Positions 14,205 to 21,296 of a stretch of DNA of 30,584 nucleotides are shown in pieces (position 1 is the first letter of the stretch; each line of letters begins with the position of its first letter). The position numbers were made by a program, and so were the translations under genes. Source of the stretch: CALVUP01 sp964422195 (GTDB lineage: Bacteria; Bacillota_I; Bacilli_A; RF39; UBA660). The stretch spans positions 1-30,584 of the forward strand of contig CAYRAF010000010.1 of assembly GCA_964422195.1 (NCBI GenBank), given 5' to 3'. The notes under the pieces were generated by a model, which made no database searches, was not told the origin of the DNA, and was given only the letters and a program-made list of their open reading frames with translations.

Positions 14205-14855
14205 ATGGATGATAAATTATTAGAAGTAATAAAAGATGGTAATATAGTTATTCCTTTATACTTATATAAAAGATATAATAAGTTAAATATTTCTTTAGAA
14301 GAGTTTATTTTTATCATGTACTTACTTAATAAAGGAAGAAAGATAATTTTTAATCCAAATAGTATCAAAGAAGATTTAAATATGGAAGTTATGGATATAA
14401 TGAAATTAGTATCTAATTTAACAGATAAGGATATTATAAGTGTTGATGTTGAAACGAATGATAAGGGAATAAGGGAAGAATATATAAATGTTGATAACTT
14501 TTATAACAAACTTAGTATTTATATGATAGATGAAACTAATAATAAGAAAGTTGATAATAACTTATTTAGTTTTATAGAAAATGAATTTTCAAGAACTCTA
14601 TCTCCTAGTGAATATGAGTTTATAAAAGCCTGGCTTGAAAATGGTAATAGTGAAGAGTTTATCAAAGAGGCTGTAAAAGAGGCTTCTATTAATGGAGTAT
14701 CTAATTTAAGGTATGTCGATAAGATTTTATATGAATGGAATAAAAAGGGTTTTAAAACATTAGATGATATTAAAAAGAATAAAGAAGAATTTAGGAAAAA
14801 GAAAGAAGATATAAAAATATTTGAATATGATTGGTTAGATGAAAATGAAGATTAA
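14205..14855 (+). CDS. dnaD: DnaD-like replication initiation protein
   Basis: DnaD helps load the replicative helicase at origins and at restarting forks in Firmicutes. The 216-aa protein has an N-terminal winged-helix region (residues 10-105, with GNIVIPLYLYKRYNKLN and LNMEVMDIMKLVSNL) and the C-terminal DnaB/DnaD helical domain with FIENEFSRTLSPSEYEFI and the WLENGNSEEFIKEAVKEA block ending in YVDKILYEW. ATG 14205 is preferred because AAGGTGA lies 5 nt upstream; GTG 14196 would overlap that site. It overlaps nth by 17 nt. The order dnaD-nth-PBP1A-recU matches Bacillus, supporting the identification. Confidence 0.9.
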   Translation: MDDKLLEVIKDGNIVIPLYLYKRYNKLNISLEEFIFIMYLLNKGRKIIFNPNSIKEDLNMEVMDIMKLVSNLTDKDIISVDVETNDKGIREEYINVDNFYNKLSIYMIDETNNKKVDNNLFSFIENEFSRTLSPSEYEFIKAWLENGNSEEFIKEAVKEASINGVSNLRYVDKILYEWNKKGFKTLDDIKKNKEEFRKKKEDIKIFEYDWLDENED

Positions 14856-15474
14856 TATAATAGAAAAAGAATTAGATAATTTAATACCTAATCCTAAGTG
14901 TGAGTTAGAATATACTAAAGATTATGAATTATTATTAGCTACAGTTTTAAGTGCTCAAACAACTGATAAAGCAGTGAATAAAGTAACTGCTATTTTATTT
15001 AAGAAATATGATAGTCTAAAAAAACTAAAAAAAGCTAATATAGAAGACTTAAAAGAGATAATTAGACCAATAGGTACTTTTGATAAAAAAAGCTATTATA
15101 TGAAAGAAATATCTAGGATAATAGATGAAGAATATAATGGTGTTTTACCAAATAATAGAAAAGCCTTAGAAAGTATGCCTGGTGTAGGAAGAAAAACTGC
15201 TAATCTAGTATTAAATAATATATATGATGTTCCTTCTTTTGCTGTAGATACACATGTTAAAAGAGTTTCTACTAGATTAGGTTTAGCTAAAGATATTGAT
15301 GATGTTTTAGTGGTAGAACAAAAGCTAAAAAGAAAATTTAAACGAGCAGAATGGGGTAGAAGACATCATCAATTGGTTTTATTTGGTAGATATTATTGCA
15401 AAGCTAAAAAACCAGATTGTATTAAGTGTAAATTAAAAGACATATGCAAATATTATAAAAAAAATAGTAGTTAA
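14839..15474 (+). CDS. nth: Endonuclease III (DNA glycosylase/AP lyase)
   Basis: Base-excision repair enzyme that removes oxidised pyrimidines and cleaves the abasic site. The 211-aa length matches the family. The helix-hairpin-helix motif MPGVGRKTAN contains the catalytic K119, and D137 lies in AVDTHVKR, the expected spacing. The C-terminal 4Fe-4S cluster is intact with spacing C-x6-C-x2-C-x5-C (from the CKAKKPDC segment to KDIC). It overlaps the dnaD end by 17 nt and has no strong ribosome site, so translation is probably coupled. An in-frame ATG two codons downstream is an alternative start. Confidence 0.96.
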   Translation: MKMKINIIEKELDNLIPNPKCELEYTKDYELLLATVLSAQTTDKAVNKVTAILFKKYDSLKKLKKANIEDLKEIIRPIGTFDKKSYYMKEISRIIDEEYNGVLPNNRKALESMPGVGRKTANLVLNNIYDVPSFAVDTHVKRVSTRLGLAKDIDDVLVVEQKLKRKFKRAEWGRRHHQLVLFGRYYCKAKKPDCIKCKLKDICKYYKKNSS

Positions 15475-15486
15475 TCTACTATTTTT
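15462..15486. terminator. Bidirectional terminator between nth and PBP1A
   Basis: aaatagtag (15462-15470), loop ttaat, ctactattt (15476-15484), with T-runs on both exits. It overlaps the stop codons of both converging genes. Confidence 0.85.
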
Positions 15487-18382
15487 AATTTACTGTAATT
15501 TTTACTGAGAACTTAATTTCATTTCCTTTATGCATAGCCGTATACGTTATAGTTTGAACCCCAGGGGTTTCTGTTAAATCAGGATTATGATTAATAGAAT
15601 CTGGACTTATCTTTTTACCATTTAAGAATATTGCATAGGTTGAATTATATTCAAAATTTGCAACATCTGCAACACTAATTGTTTTTGGATAAACCTCATA
15701 AGTATAATTAAGTTCTTCCTCTTCTTTTTCTTTTTGTAAGCTCTTAGTTATACCAGAACTTTGATTTTTAGAATAATTTTTAAATGCAGCTACAACTTTA
15801 TATGTACCATATGGTGTAGTTGGATTATTTATAGTATAACTAGTGTCTTGAGTAAATCCAAGATTTGTTCCATTAAAGTATACATAATATCCAAATGCTC
15901 CATAAGAATCTTTTTTATTACTTGGAACAACTTTACCCCAAGAAAGATTAACTGTATTACTACCTTCATTATAACTAACATTTAAATAACCTGGGTTTGC
16001 TAGAGCACTATAGGCTTCTGAGGTTTCTTTTGGCTCAGTTCCCTTTTTAAATAATTCATAAACTATGTTGCTTTTTGGAGTACCAGGACTAGGAAGAGCA
16101 GCAGGATTACTACCTTTTTCTATTCCAACTTTAACAACACTCTTTGGCATTTTGAAATTAGATCCATCATGCTCAAATAATACATTAGCAAATGTTTTAG
16201 CTAAGCTATCACGAATTAAGGCTTGTTGAATCATCCTATTATAATATTTGCTAGAAATGTTTTTATAACCAAACCACATACCAAATACTGTTTTGGTATC
16301 ATAAGCAATTGTCCAACCATCATTAACTGCATCATCAGCTAAACCATATCTAGCTTTTGTAGCTTCATCATAGTTTGAAGTACCAGTTTTAGCAGCATAA
16401 TGAACATTTTCTACTTTCATGCTATCAGTAACAACATTTTGAAGAACACTACTAATCATGTATGCAGTAGCATCACTCATTACTTGATTTTCACTATTAG
16501 ACTTTTCTAAATCGGATGATTTAACTGTTTCATTAGTATCTCTGAATACTATCTTAGTATAAGCATGAGGTTCATGATAATAACCACCATTACCAAATGC
16601 TGCATAAGCCGCAGCCATTTGAATAGGTGAAGCCCCATTAAATGCCCCTATTGAGTGAGCTTCATGTAAGCTTCTATCTACTTGTTTAGATGAGTCTTTG
16701 TTACTTATACATTTCTTAGTAGAACTATTATATGTATAACCAGCAGGACATAATTCTGGTTGTATACCTAGCTTAGTAACAAAATCAATAACTTTATCCT
16801 TACCAGCATCTTTAACAACTCTTTGGAAAGCTTTAAGTGCAGGTACATTTCTAGATAGAGATAACGCCCTTCTTAAAGTCATTGTTCCATAATATGAACC
16901 ATCCCAGTTATTCATTTCTTTACCACCACTATAAGACCATGGTTCATCAACAAATATTTCATAAGTAGACCAATTATCAAGTTCTATACCTGGACCATAA
17001 TCAAATAAAGGTTTAGCAGTTGATCCTGGTTGTCTTTTTATTTGTGTAGCATAGTTATATTGTAGAGAACCTTCTCTATGTCTACCAGCACCTATAGCTA
17101 CAATTCTACCAGTTTTAATATCTAATGCTGCAACTCCACATTGCATAACTTTATTTGGCCATTTATAACCATTGTCTAATATTTTTTCAACTGCTTTTTG
17201 TTTTTTAACATCTAATGTTGAATAAATAATCATAGGTGTAGAATAAGGATTAACATTATATCTTTTTTCTATATCTTCTACTAAAGTATCAATAAATCCT
17301 TGATATTTTGCAGAATTAATATTAGGTTTACTAGATATTAAACTTGAAACAGGAATACTGTTAGCAATTTCTTCTTGGTCTTCAGTAATATATCCATGTT
17401 TTCTCATTTGATATAAAACTGTTGCTCTTCTATCTTCGGCATTCTTTGGATAATTATATGGATCATATGAAGAAGGAGCTTGGAACATACCAACTAATAA
17501 AGCGGCTTCTGATAAGTTAATATCTGATACACTTTTATTAAAATATACTTGGCAAGCTTGTTCTACACCATAGGAGTTATTACCTAAATAGTGATTATTA
17601 ACATAGAATTCTATTATTTCTTCTTTAGAATATTGTTTTTCTAATTTAAATACTGCTAAATATATATCAGTAAATTTACGAATAATACCTTCAATACCAT
17701 GAGATTCAGTAGATGTAAAACTGTTTTTAATAACTTGCATTGATAAAGTAGAAGCTCCACTAGCTACACCTTTATGTGTTACTTGACCAATTACAGCTTT
17801 AGCAAATCTAGGAGCATCAACTCCATTATGATCAAAAAATCTAGAATCTTCTATAGAAATTAAAGCATCTACTAGTACATCAGGTAATTTCTCATAATGA
17901 ACATTTTCTCTCATTTCAGTACCTAAACGAGCAAACTCTTTACCATCTTTATCATATATAATTGTTGATTCTTTTTCAGATAATTTTGTTGTATCAAATT
18001 TAGGAGCTTTTATCATTATGAATCCCATAAATGCTCCTACTGCAGCAAGGGCTACTATAGAAAAGAACAAGAATAGAATCATTAAGAAATACAATAATCG
18101 TCTTTTACTTTTACTTTTAGTTTGTTCTATTAATGCTTTAAACAATAGTAAGAAACAAAGACCTATAGTTAATACTAAAGTAATAAACCATCCCATAAAT
18201 ATAAAACATAACACAAGTAAAATAATTATAATAGCACTTAATATCATATTGTTTTGTCTTTTAATCTTCTTAATATTTACATTACTTTTTGTTTTAGAAT
18301 TACTAGAATGTAAATTACTACTGCTCCTATTTGAATTGTTACTAGAATATCTACTACTTCTAGTTCTATTTGTATTAGCCAT
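15485..18382 (-). CDS. ponA: Class A penicillin-binding protein (transglycosylase/transpeptidase, PBP1A type)
   Basis: Bifunctional peptidoglycan synthase. The 965-aa form starts at ATG 18382 after GGAGGTG; an upstream start would overlap recU further. The N-terminus is Ser/Asn/Arg-rich and cytosolic, followed by an unusually large hydrophobic region (about residues 46-125) that could hold three helices. The GT51 transglycosylase domain has SIEDSRFFDHNG with the catalytic Glu, then TLSMQVIKN. The transpeptidase has the active serine in GSTAKP, SRN, and KTGT near residue 660. After the catalytic domains lie a fibronectin-III-like module and an Ig-like C-terminal domain (about 820-965). recU ends 8 nt inside this gene, as in Bacillus ponA-recU. 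It shows the organism builds a cell wall. Confidence 0.94.
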   Translation of the reverse strand: MANTNRTRSSRYSSNNSNRSSSNLHSSNSKTKSNVNIKKIKRQNNMILSAIIIILLVLCFIFMGWFITLVLTIGLCFLLLFKALIEQTKSKSKRRLLYFLMILFLFFSIVALAAVGAFMGFIMIKAPKFDTTKLSEKESTIIYDKDGKEFARLGTEMRENVHYEKLPDVLVDALISIEDSRFFDHNGVDAPRFAKAVIGQVTHKGVASGASTLSMQVIKNSFTSTESHGIEGIIRKFTDIYLAVFKLEKQYSKEEIIEFYVNNHYLGNNSYGVEQACQVYFNKSVSDINLSEAALLVGMFQAPSSYDPYNYPKNAEDRRATVLYQMRKHGYITEDQEEIANSIPVSSLISSKPNINSAKYQGFIDTLVEDIEKRYNVNPYSTPMIIYSTLDVKKQKAVEKILDNGYKWPNKVMQCGVAALDIKTGRIVAIGAGRHREGSLQYNYATQIKRQPGSTAKPLFDYGPGIELDNWSTYEIFVDEPWSYSGGKEMNNWDGSYYGTMTLRRALSLSRNVPALKAFQRVVKDAGKDKVIDFVTKLGIQPELCPAGYTYNSSTKKCISNKDSSKQVDRSLHEAHSIGAFNGASPIQMAAAYAAFGNGGYYHEPHAYTKIVFRDTNETVKSSDLEKSNSENQVMSDATAYMISSVLQNVVTDSMKVENVHYAAKTGTSNYDEATKARYGLADDAVNDGWTIAYDTKTVFGMWFGYKNISSKYYNRMIQQALIRDSLAKTFANVLFEHDGSNFKMPKSVVKVGIEKGSNPAALPSPGTPKSNIVYELFKKGTEPKETSEAYSALANPGYLNVSYNEGSNTVNLSWGKVVPSNKKDSYGAFGYYVYFNGTNLGFTQDTSYTINNPTTPYGTYKVVAAFKNYSKNQSSGITKSLQKEKEEEELNYTYEVYPKTISVADVANFEYNSTYAIFLNGKKISPDSINHNPDLTETPGVQTITYTAMHKGNEIKFSVKITVN

Positions 18383-18962
18383 GTAATACACCTCCATATA
18401 CTTCATCAATTATTTTTAAATAATCAATTCTTGGTAAATAATTATCTTTTATTATATATGCTTTTTCTTCAAAAAAACTAAGAGGGATAGACTTTCTAAT
18501 ATTAGAACTAATAAACTTAATAAAATCATCTGCAAATAACAAGAATGTTTTATTTAGTCTTGTAAATCTAATAATTAAAAAACATATTCCCCCATGAATA
18601 GCTATATTTTTTATATGTTCTATTTGGTGAGGATGAATATTATTTAAAGGAAATGATGTTATTGACTTTGTTTCTTTAGCTTCAAAATCAATATATTTTC
18701 CTTTATATAAACCATTATAGTCAGTTGTAGAAGGCATTTCAAAAAAAGCTTCTTTAATAATAGCTTCCTTCCTAGATGGATAATCTACTTTAGTGATTTT
18801 TATAGGAGTAGGCTTTTTATATATATATGCTTTATCTATCTCTCTATAGTAATCATTAGAAATATTTATCTCATTTTCTAGTGACATCCCTCTGTTAGCG
18901 TAATTAATATTTTGCTTACTATTTGGAATACTTTGTTTATTTATTCCATTAGGATAATTCAT
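18375..18962 (-). CDS. recU: Holliday junction resolvase RecU
   Basis: RecU cleaves Holliday junctions during recombination and repair in Gram-positive bacteria. The 195-aa protein has the N-terminal NYANRGMSLENEIN motif, an early basic region, and the nuclease core STTDYNGLYKG followed by IDFEAKET containing the Asp/Glu/Lys metal-binding residues, then FPLNNIHPHQIEH. ATG 18962 is chosen with AGGTGAT 3 nt upstream; a TTG one codon earlier is possible. The last 8 nt overlap the PBP1A start, indicating a recU-ponA operon. A TATAAT box (18980-18985, - strand) with a poor -35 lies upstream. Confidence 0.93.
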   Translation of the reverse strand: MNYPNGINKQSIPNSKQNINYANRGMSLENEINISNDYYREIDKAYIYKKPTPIKITKVDYPSRKEAIIKEAFFEMPSTTDYNGLYKGKYIDFEAKETKSITSFPLNNIHPHQIEHIKNIAIHGGICFLIIRFTRLNKTFLLFADDFIKFISSNIRKSIPLSFFEEKAYIIKDNYLPRIDYLKIIDEVYGGVLHG

Positions 18963-19044
18963 CAAATCACCTATATAAAATTATACTATATATTAAAAAA
19001 AAATACTATATATTTTTAAAAATAAATGAGAAAAAAATAATGTT

Positions 19045-19078
19045 TTGTCGAAACTCTTTCATTATAAGAAAGTATTAT
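19045..19078 (+). promoter_or_regulatory. Perfect Spo0A box overlapping a -35, spoIIG-like promoter spacing
   Basis: TGTCGAA (19046-19052) is identical to the Spo0A box consensus. It overlaps a -35-like TTGTCG (19045-19050). The nearest good -10 is TATTAT (19073-19078), 22 nt away, the unusual spacing known for Spo0A-activated promoters such as spoIIG. ctttc and gaaag flank the middle as a small inverted repeat. Confidence 0.45.
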
Positions 19079-19100
19079 ATATATTATAGTTGGTGATAAT

Positions 19101-19202
19101 ATGAAAGATTTAGATATTTATATAAGTATTAATAAAATGATAGATGATATAGATTATATCAAATTAAAAGAAAGAATTAATAGAATAAGCGATAATAATT
19201 AA
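19101..19202 (+). CDS. Small ORF of 33 aa
   Basis: ATG is preceded by TTGGTGAT, the same ribosome-site style used by several neighbours, and the frame ends in TAA after 33 codons. The product begins KDLDIYISINKM and is acidic-basic and probably a single helix. It resembles no family I know. It lies alone between recU (opposite strand) and the gpsB promoters, downstream of a perfect Spo0A box, so it could be a small sporulation-linked peptide. Short length and AT-rich context mean chance cannot be excluded. Confidence 0.4.
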   Translation: MKDLDIYISINKMIDDIDYIKLKERINRISDNN

Positions 19203-19205
19203 TAA

Positions 19206-19234
19206 TTGGTAAATTTATAAAAATATGTTATAAT
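19206..19234 (+). promoter_or_regulatory. Strong sigma-A promoter upstream of gpsB
   Basis: TTGGTA (19206-19211), 17 nt, TATAAT (19229-19234) with a TGT before it. It would give a leader of about 110 nt that can fold as aactatctaa (19250-19259) with ttagataatt (19276-19285), one mismatch. Confidence 0.6.
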
Positions 19235-19302
19235 AAGCATTTAAGAAGTAACTATCTAACTATTTATTTAGTATTTTAGATAATTATTGCATTTTCCTTA
19301 TA

Positions 19303-19336
19303 TTGACAAATTTATATTTTTCTTTTAATATATAAT
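19303..19336 (+). promoter_or_regulatory. Second gpsB promoter, TTGACA
   Basis: A perfect TTGACA (19303-19308) is followed by TAATAT at 17 nt or by TATAAT (19331-19336) at 22 nt, then AGGAGTGAT and the gpsB ATG. Confidence 0.45.
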
Positions 19337-19354
19337 CATAAGGAGTGATGTGAT

Positions 19355-19678
19355 ATGTATCAAGATAAAGTTAGTTTGACTCCACAAGAGATTTTAGAAA
19401 AAGAATTTAAAATTGATACAAGAGGTTATCGTTTGAAAGAAGTAGATCAATTTTTAGATATTGTTATTTCTGATTATGAACAATTTATTAAAATGATTCG
19501 TGAATTAGAAGAAGAAAAAGAAAATCTACTTAATGAAATAGCAGCATTAAAACAAGAACTTCGCAATGTTAAAGCAAGTGTTTCTATGTCTAGAAGTGCT
19601 GATAGAGAGGTAACTAATGTTGATTTATTAAGAAGATTGTCACAACTTGAAAAAGTTGTTTATGGAAAAGATGAATAA
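19355..19678 (+). CDS. gpsB: Cell division/wall synthesis regulator GpsB (DivIVA family)
   Basis: GpsB is a cytosolic coiled-coil adaptor that recruits class A PBPs to sites of wall growth. The 107-aa length fits. The N-terminal lipid/PBP-binding domain shows LTPQEILEKEF, TRGYRLKEVDQFLD and VISDYEQFI, a DivIVA hallmark, followed by a coiled coil (about residues 45-75) and a short C-terminal helical trimerisation segment (LLRRLSQLEKVVYG). AGGAGTGAT precedes ATG. It is divergent from the recU-ponA operon and directly upstream of rnpB, as in Bacillus, which separates it from full-length DivIVA. Confidence 0.92.
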   Translation: MYQDKVSLTPQEILEKEFKIDTRGYRLKEVDQFLDIVISDYEQFIKMIRELEEEKENLLNEIAALKQELRNVKASVSMSRSADREVTNVDLLRRLSQLEKVVYGKDE

Positions 19679-20028
19679 TACTTTGGCAAATGCTGCATTC
19701 TTGTAATGTAGAGGAAAGTCCATGCTCACAAAATCTGAAATGATTTTAGTGTTCGTGCCTAGGGAAAAAATAACCTAGGGTAGAGAAATCTAACGGCACC
19801 GAATTAGTCTAAGTTCCATGAATATGGCTATAGTAGGGTTAAAGTGCCACAGAGACGATATTTTGGAGAAATCTAAAAGTGAAACGAGGTAAACCCCACG
19901 AGTGAGAAACCCAAATTATGGTAGGGGAGTTCCATTGAGAGAATAACAATCAAGATGGGAACCAGTATTGGTAGATAGATATTTGCCACCTAGTAATAGG
20001 TACAGAACATGGCTTATAAAGTATTATT
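19674..20028 (+). ncRNA. rnpB: RNase P RNA, Bacillus (B) type
   Basis: Catalytic RNA of RNase P, which matures tRNA 5' ends. Sequence and order match Bacillus rnpB: gctgcattc followed by gtagaggaaagtccatgctc (P4 5' strand), gtgttcgtgcctaggg, ctaacggca, aaagtgccacagagacg, gaaacgaggtaaacccc, gagtgagaaacccaaatt, gtaggggag, gatagatatttgcc, and tacagaacatggctta (P4 3' strand). The ends pair as P1: aataatacttt (19674-19684) with aaagtattatt (20018-20028). At about 355 nt it is shorter than the 401-nt Bacillus RNA; the segment between the cct..agg hairpin and the final strand is shortened, so a stem there (probably P18) seems absent. Its 5' end overlaps the gpsB stop codon, and a T-rich run (20027-20037) follows. 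Confidence 0.95.
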
Positions 20029-20055
20029 TATTTTTTTATGTAAAGAGGTGTTAGC

Positions 20056-20553
20056 TTGAAAGAATTAGGTGAATATTTAGAAGAAAGTAGAAAAGCTAAT
20101 GGTATTAGTGCTCAAGAGGCAGCTGATGATTTAAAAGTCACAAAAGATGAAATAGAAAATATAGAGGCTGGTAATACTAGAGCTTTTAAAGATATATATG
20201 AACTTCGTAGTTTAGTTAAAAAGTATGCTAAATACTTAGGTTTAAAACCAGATAAAGTTAATAAAGAGTTTAATGATTTTCTTTTTGAACATACCTCTAA
20301 GATTTCTTTAGATGATATTATGGAAGCAATGAAAAAGAGGGAAGAAAAAGAAAAGCAAAATAAAGTTATTTCTCCATATACAAAAGAACAAAAAGAAAGA
20401 AAAGATTATGGACCTATAGTACTTGCAATACTATTTGTAATCTTAGTGATAGTTTTAATATATATAGTTATTAATATACCTAATGATGATAATGAAATAC
20501 GTAGTAATGAATTAAGAAGTATGAGGGAGGAAATTTATGAACTTACCAACTAA
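20056..20553 (+). CDS. RodZ/YmfM-like protein: HTH domain plus one membrane helix
   Basis: A 165-aa protein with a cytosolic Cro/C1-type helix-turn-helix (residues 1-70: GEYLEESRKANGISAQEAAD, then a recognition helix KVTKDEIENIEAGN), a charged linker and one transmembrane helix (about 120-140). The external part is only about 25 residues. This is the RodZ architecture, which links MreB filaments to wall synthesis, but with the periplasmic domain nearly missing. TTG 20056 is the start, preceded by GAGGTG. It overlaps pgsA by 17 nt, the same order as ymfM-pgsA in Bacillus. It lies only 27 nt after rnpB with no clear promoter, so it may depend on read-through. Confidence 0.85.
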   Translation: MKELGEYLEESRKANGISAQEAADDLKVTKDEIENIEAGNTRAFKDIYELRSLVKKYAKYLGLKPDKVNKEFNDFLFEHTSKISLDDIMEAMKKREEKEKQNKVISPYTKEQKERKDYGPIVLAILFVILVIVLIYIVINIPNDDNEIRSNELRSMREEIYELTN

Positions 20554-21139
20554 ATTAACTGTTAGTAGAATTATAATGGCAGTAATTGTAATATTTATTT
20601 TAACATTTCCATTTTATAATATTGGAATAGTTTTTCCTAGGTACACTATAGGAGGAGTATACGTAAAGTTAGAATATATAATATCTGGTGTATTATTTAT
20701 ATTAGCATCAGTTACAGATGCTCTTGATGGAAATATAGCCAGGAAGAGAGGACTAGTATCTGATACAGGTAAAATGCTAGATGCTATTGCTGATAAGATA
20801 TTAGTTGACTCAGTATTAATAATTTTAGCTGCACAAAATATGATAAGTGTAATTATTCCTGTAATTGTAATTGTTAGAGATATCGTAGTAGATGCTTTAA
20901 AAATGCAAGCTTCATCTAAAGGAAAAGTAGTAGCAGCAATAATGTCAGGTAAAGTAAAAACAACATTTTTAATGGTTGGAGTAGTATTAGCTCTATTTTG
21001 TAACTTACCATTTGAAATTTGGAATATATATGTAGCAGACATTTGCTTATATTTTGCTTGTGTAATGTCAATTATATCTATGATAGAGTATTATAATATG
21101 TGTAAAAAGTTTTTTGATGACAAATCAGAAATATTATAA
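20537..21139 (+). CDS. pgsA: CDP-diacylglycerol-glycerol-3-phosphate 3-phosphatidyltransferase
   Basis: Integral membrane enzyme making phosphatidylglycerol phosphate, the first committed step to phosphatidylglycerol and cardiolipin. The 200-aa protein has the complete CDP-alcohol phosphotransferase motif D64-G-x2-A-R-x8-G-x3-D82-x3-D86 (DALDGNIARK onwards), preceded by D61. About six hydrophobic helices are visible, which is typical. A GGGAGGAAA ribosome site lies inside the end of the upstream rodZ-like gene (17-nt overlap), so the two are coupled. It ends before a strong terminator. Bacillus has cinA between pgsA and recA; here that gene is absent. Confidence 0.95.
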   Translation: MNLPTKLTVSRIIMAVIVIFILTFPFYNIGIVFPRYTIGGVYVKLEYIISGVLFILASVTDALDGNIARKRGLVSDTGKMLDAIADKILVDSVLIILAAQNMISVIIPVIVIVRDIVVDALKMQASSKGKVVAAIMSGKVKTTFLMVGVVLALFCNLPFEIWNIYVADICLYFACVMSIISMIEYYNMCKKFFDDKSEIL

Positions 21140-21159
21140 TTTTAGCTAAAAATCAAATG

Positions 21160-21190
21160 AATTTCCTATTTTCTATATAGGAAATTTTTT
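21160..21190 (+). terminator. Terminator of the rodZ-pgsA unit
   Basis: aatttcctat (21160-21169), 7-nt loop, ataggaaatt (21177-21186): ten perfect pairs followed by T residues. Confidence 0.85.
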
Positions 21191-21213
21191 ATTTTTGTTA
21201 AAAAATGTAAAAG

Positions 21214-21227
21214 CAAACAAATATTCG
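21214..21227 (+). promoter_or_regulatory. Possible degenerate LexA (SOS) box upstream of recA
   Basis: CAAACAAATATTCG resembles the Gram-positive LexA core GAAC-N4-GTTC with one mismatch in each half. It sits just ahead of the recA -35, a reasonable operator position. It may be a chance match. Confidence 0.3.
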
Positions 21228-21236
21228 ATAAAAGTA

Positions 21237-21265
21237 TTGACAAAGAAAATAAAGCCTTGTATAAT
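21237..21265 (+). promoter_or_regulatory. Consensus sigma-A promoter of recA
   Basis: TTGACA (21237-21242), exactly 17 nt, TATAAT (21260-21265). All 12 positions match consensus. Confidence 0.9.
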
Positions 21266-21296
21266 GAGTATATAAGAAAGAAATTAGGAGGATTTT

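Noticed and set aside
18018..18386. 122-aa antisense frame over the PBP1A N-terminus
   Set aside because: Overlaps the membrane-helix region of PBP1A; Leu/Asn-rich shadow.
18966..19100. Structured small RNA between recU and the 33-aa ORF
   Set aside because: Only a 5-bp inverted repeat and AT-rich runs; no stable fold or terminator.
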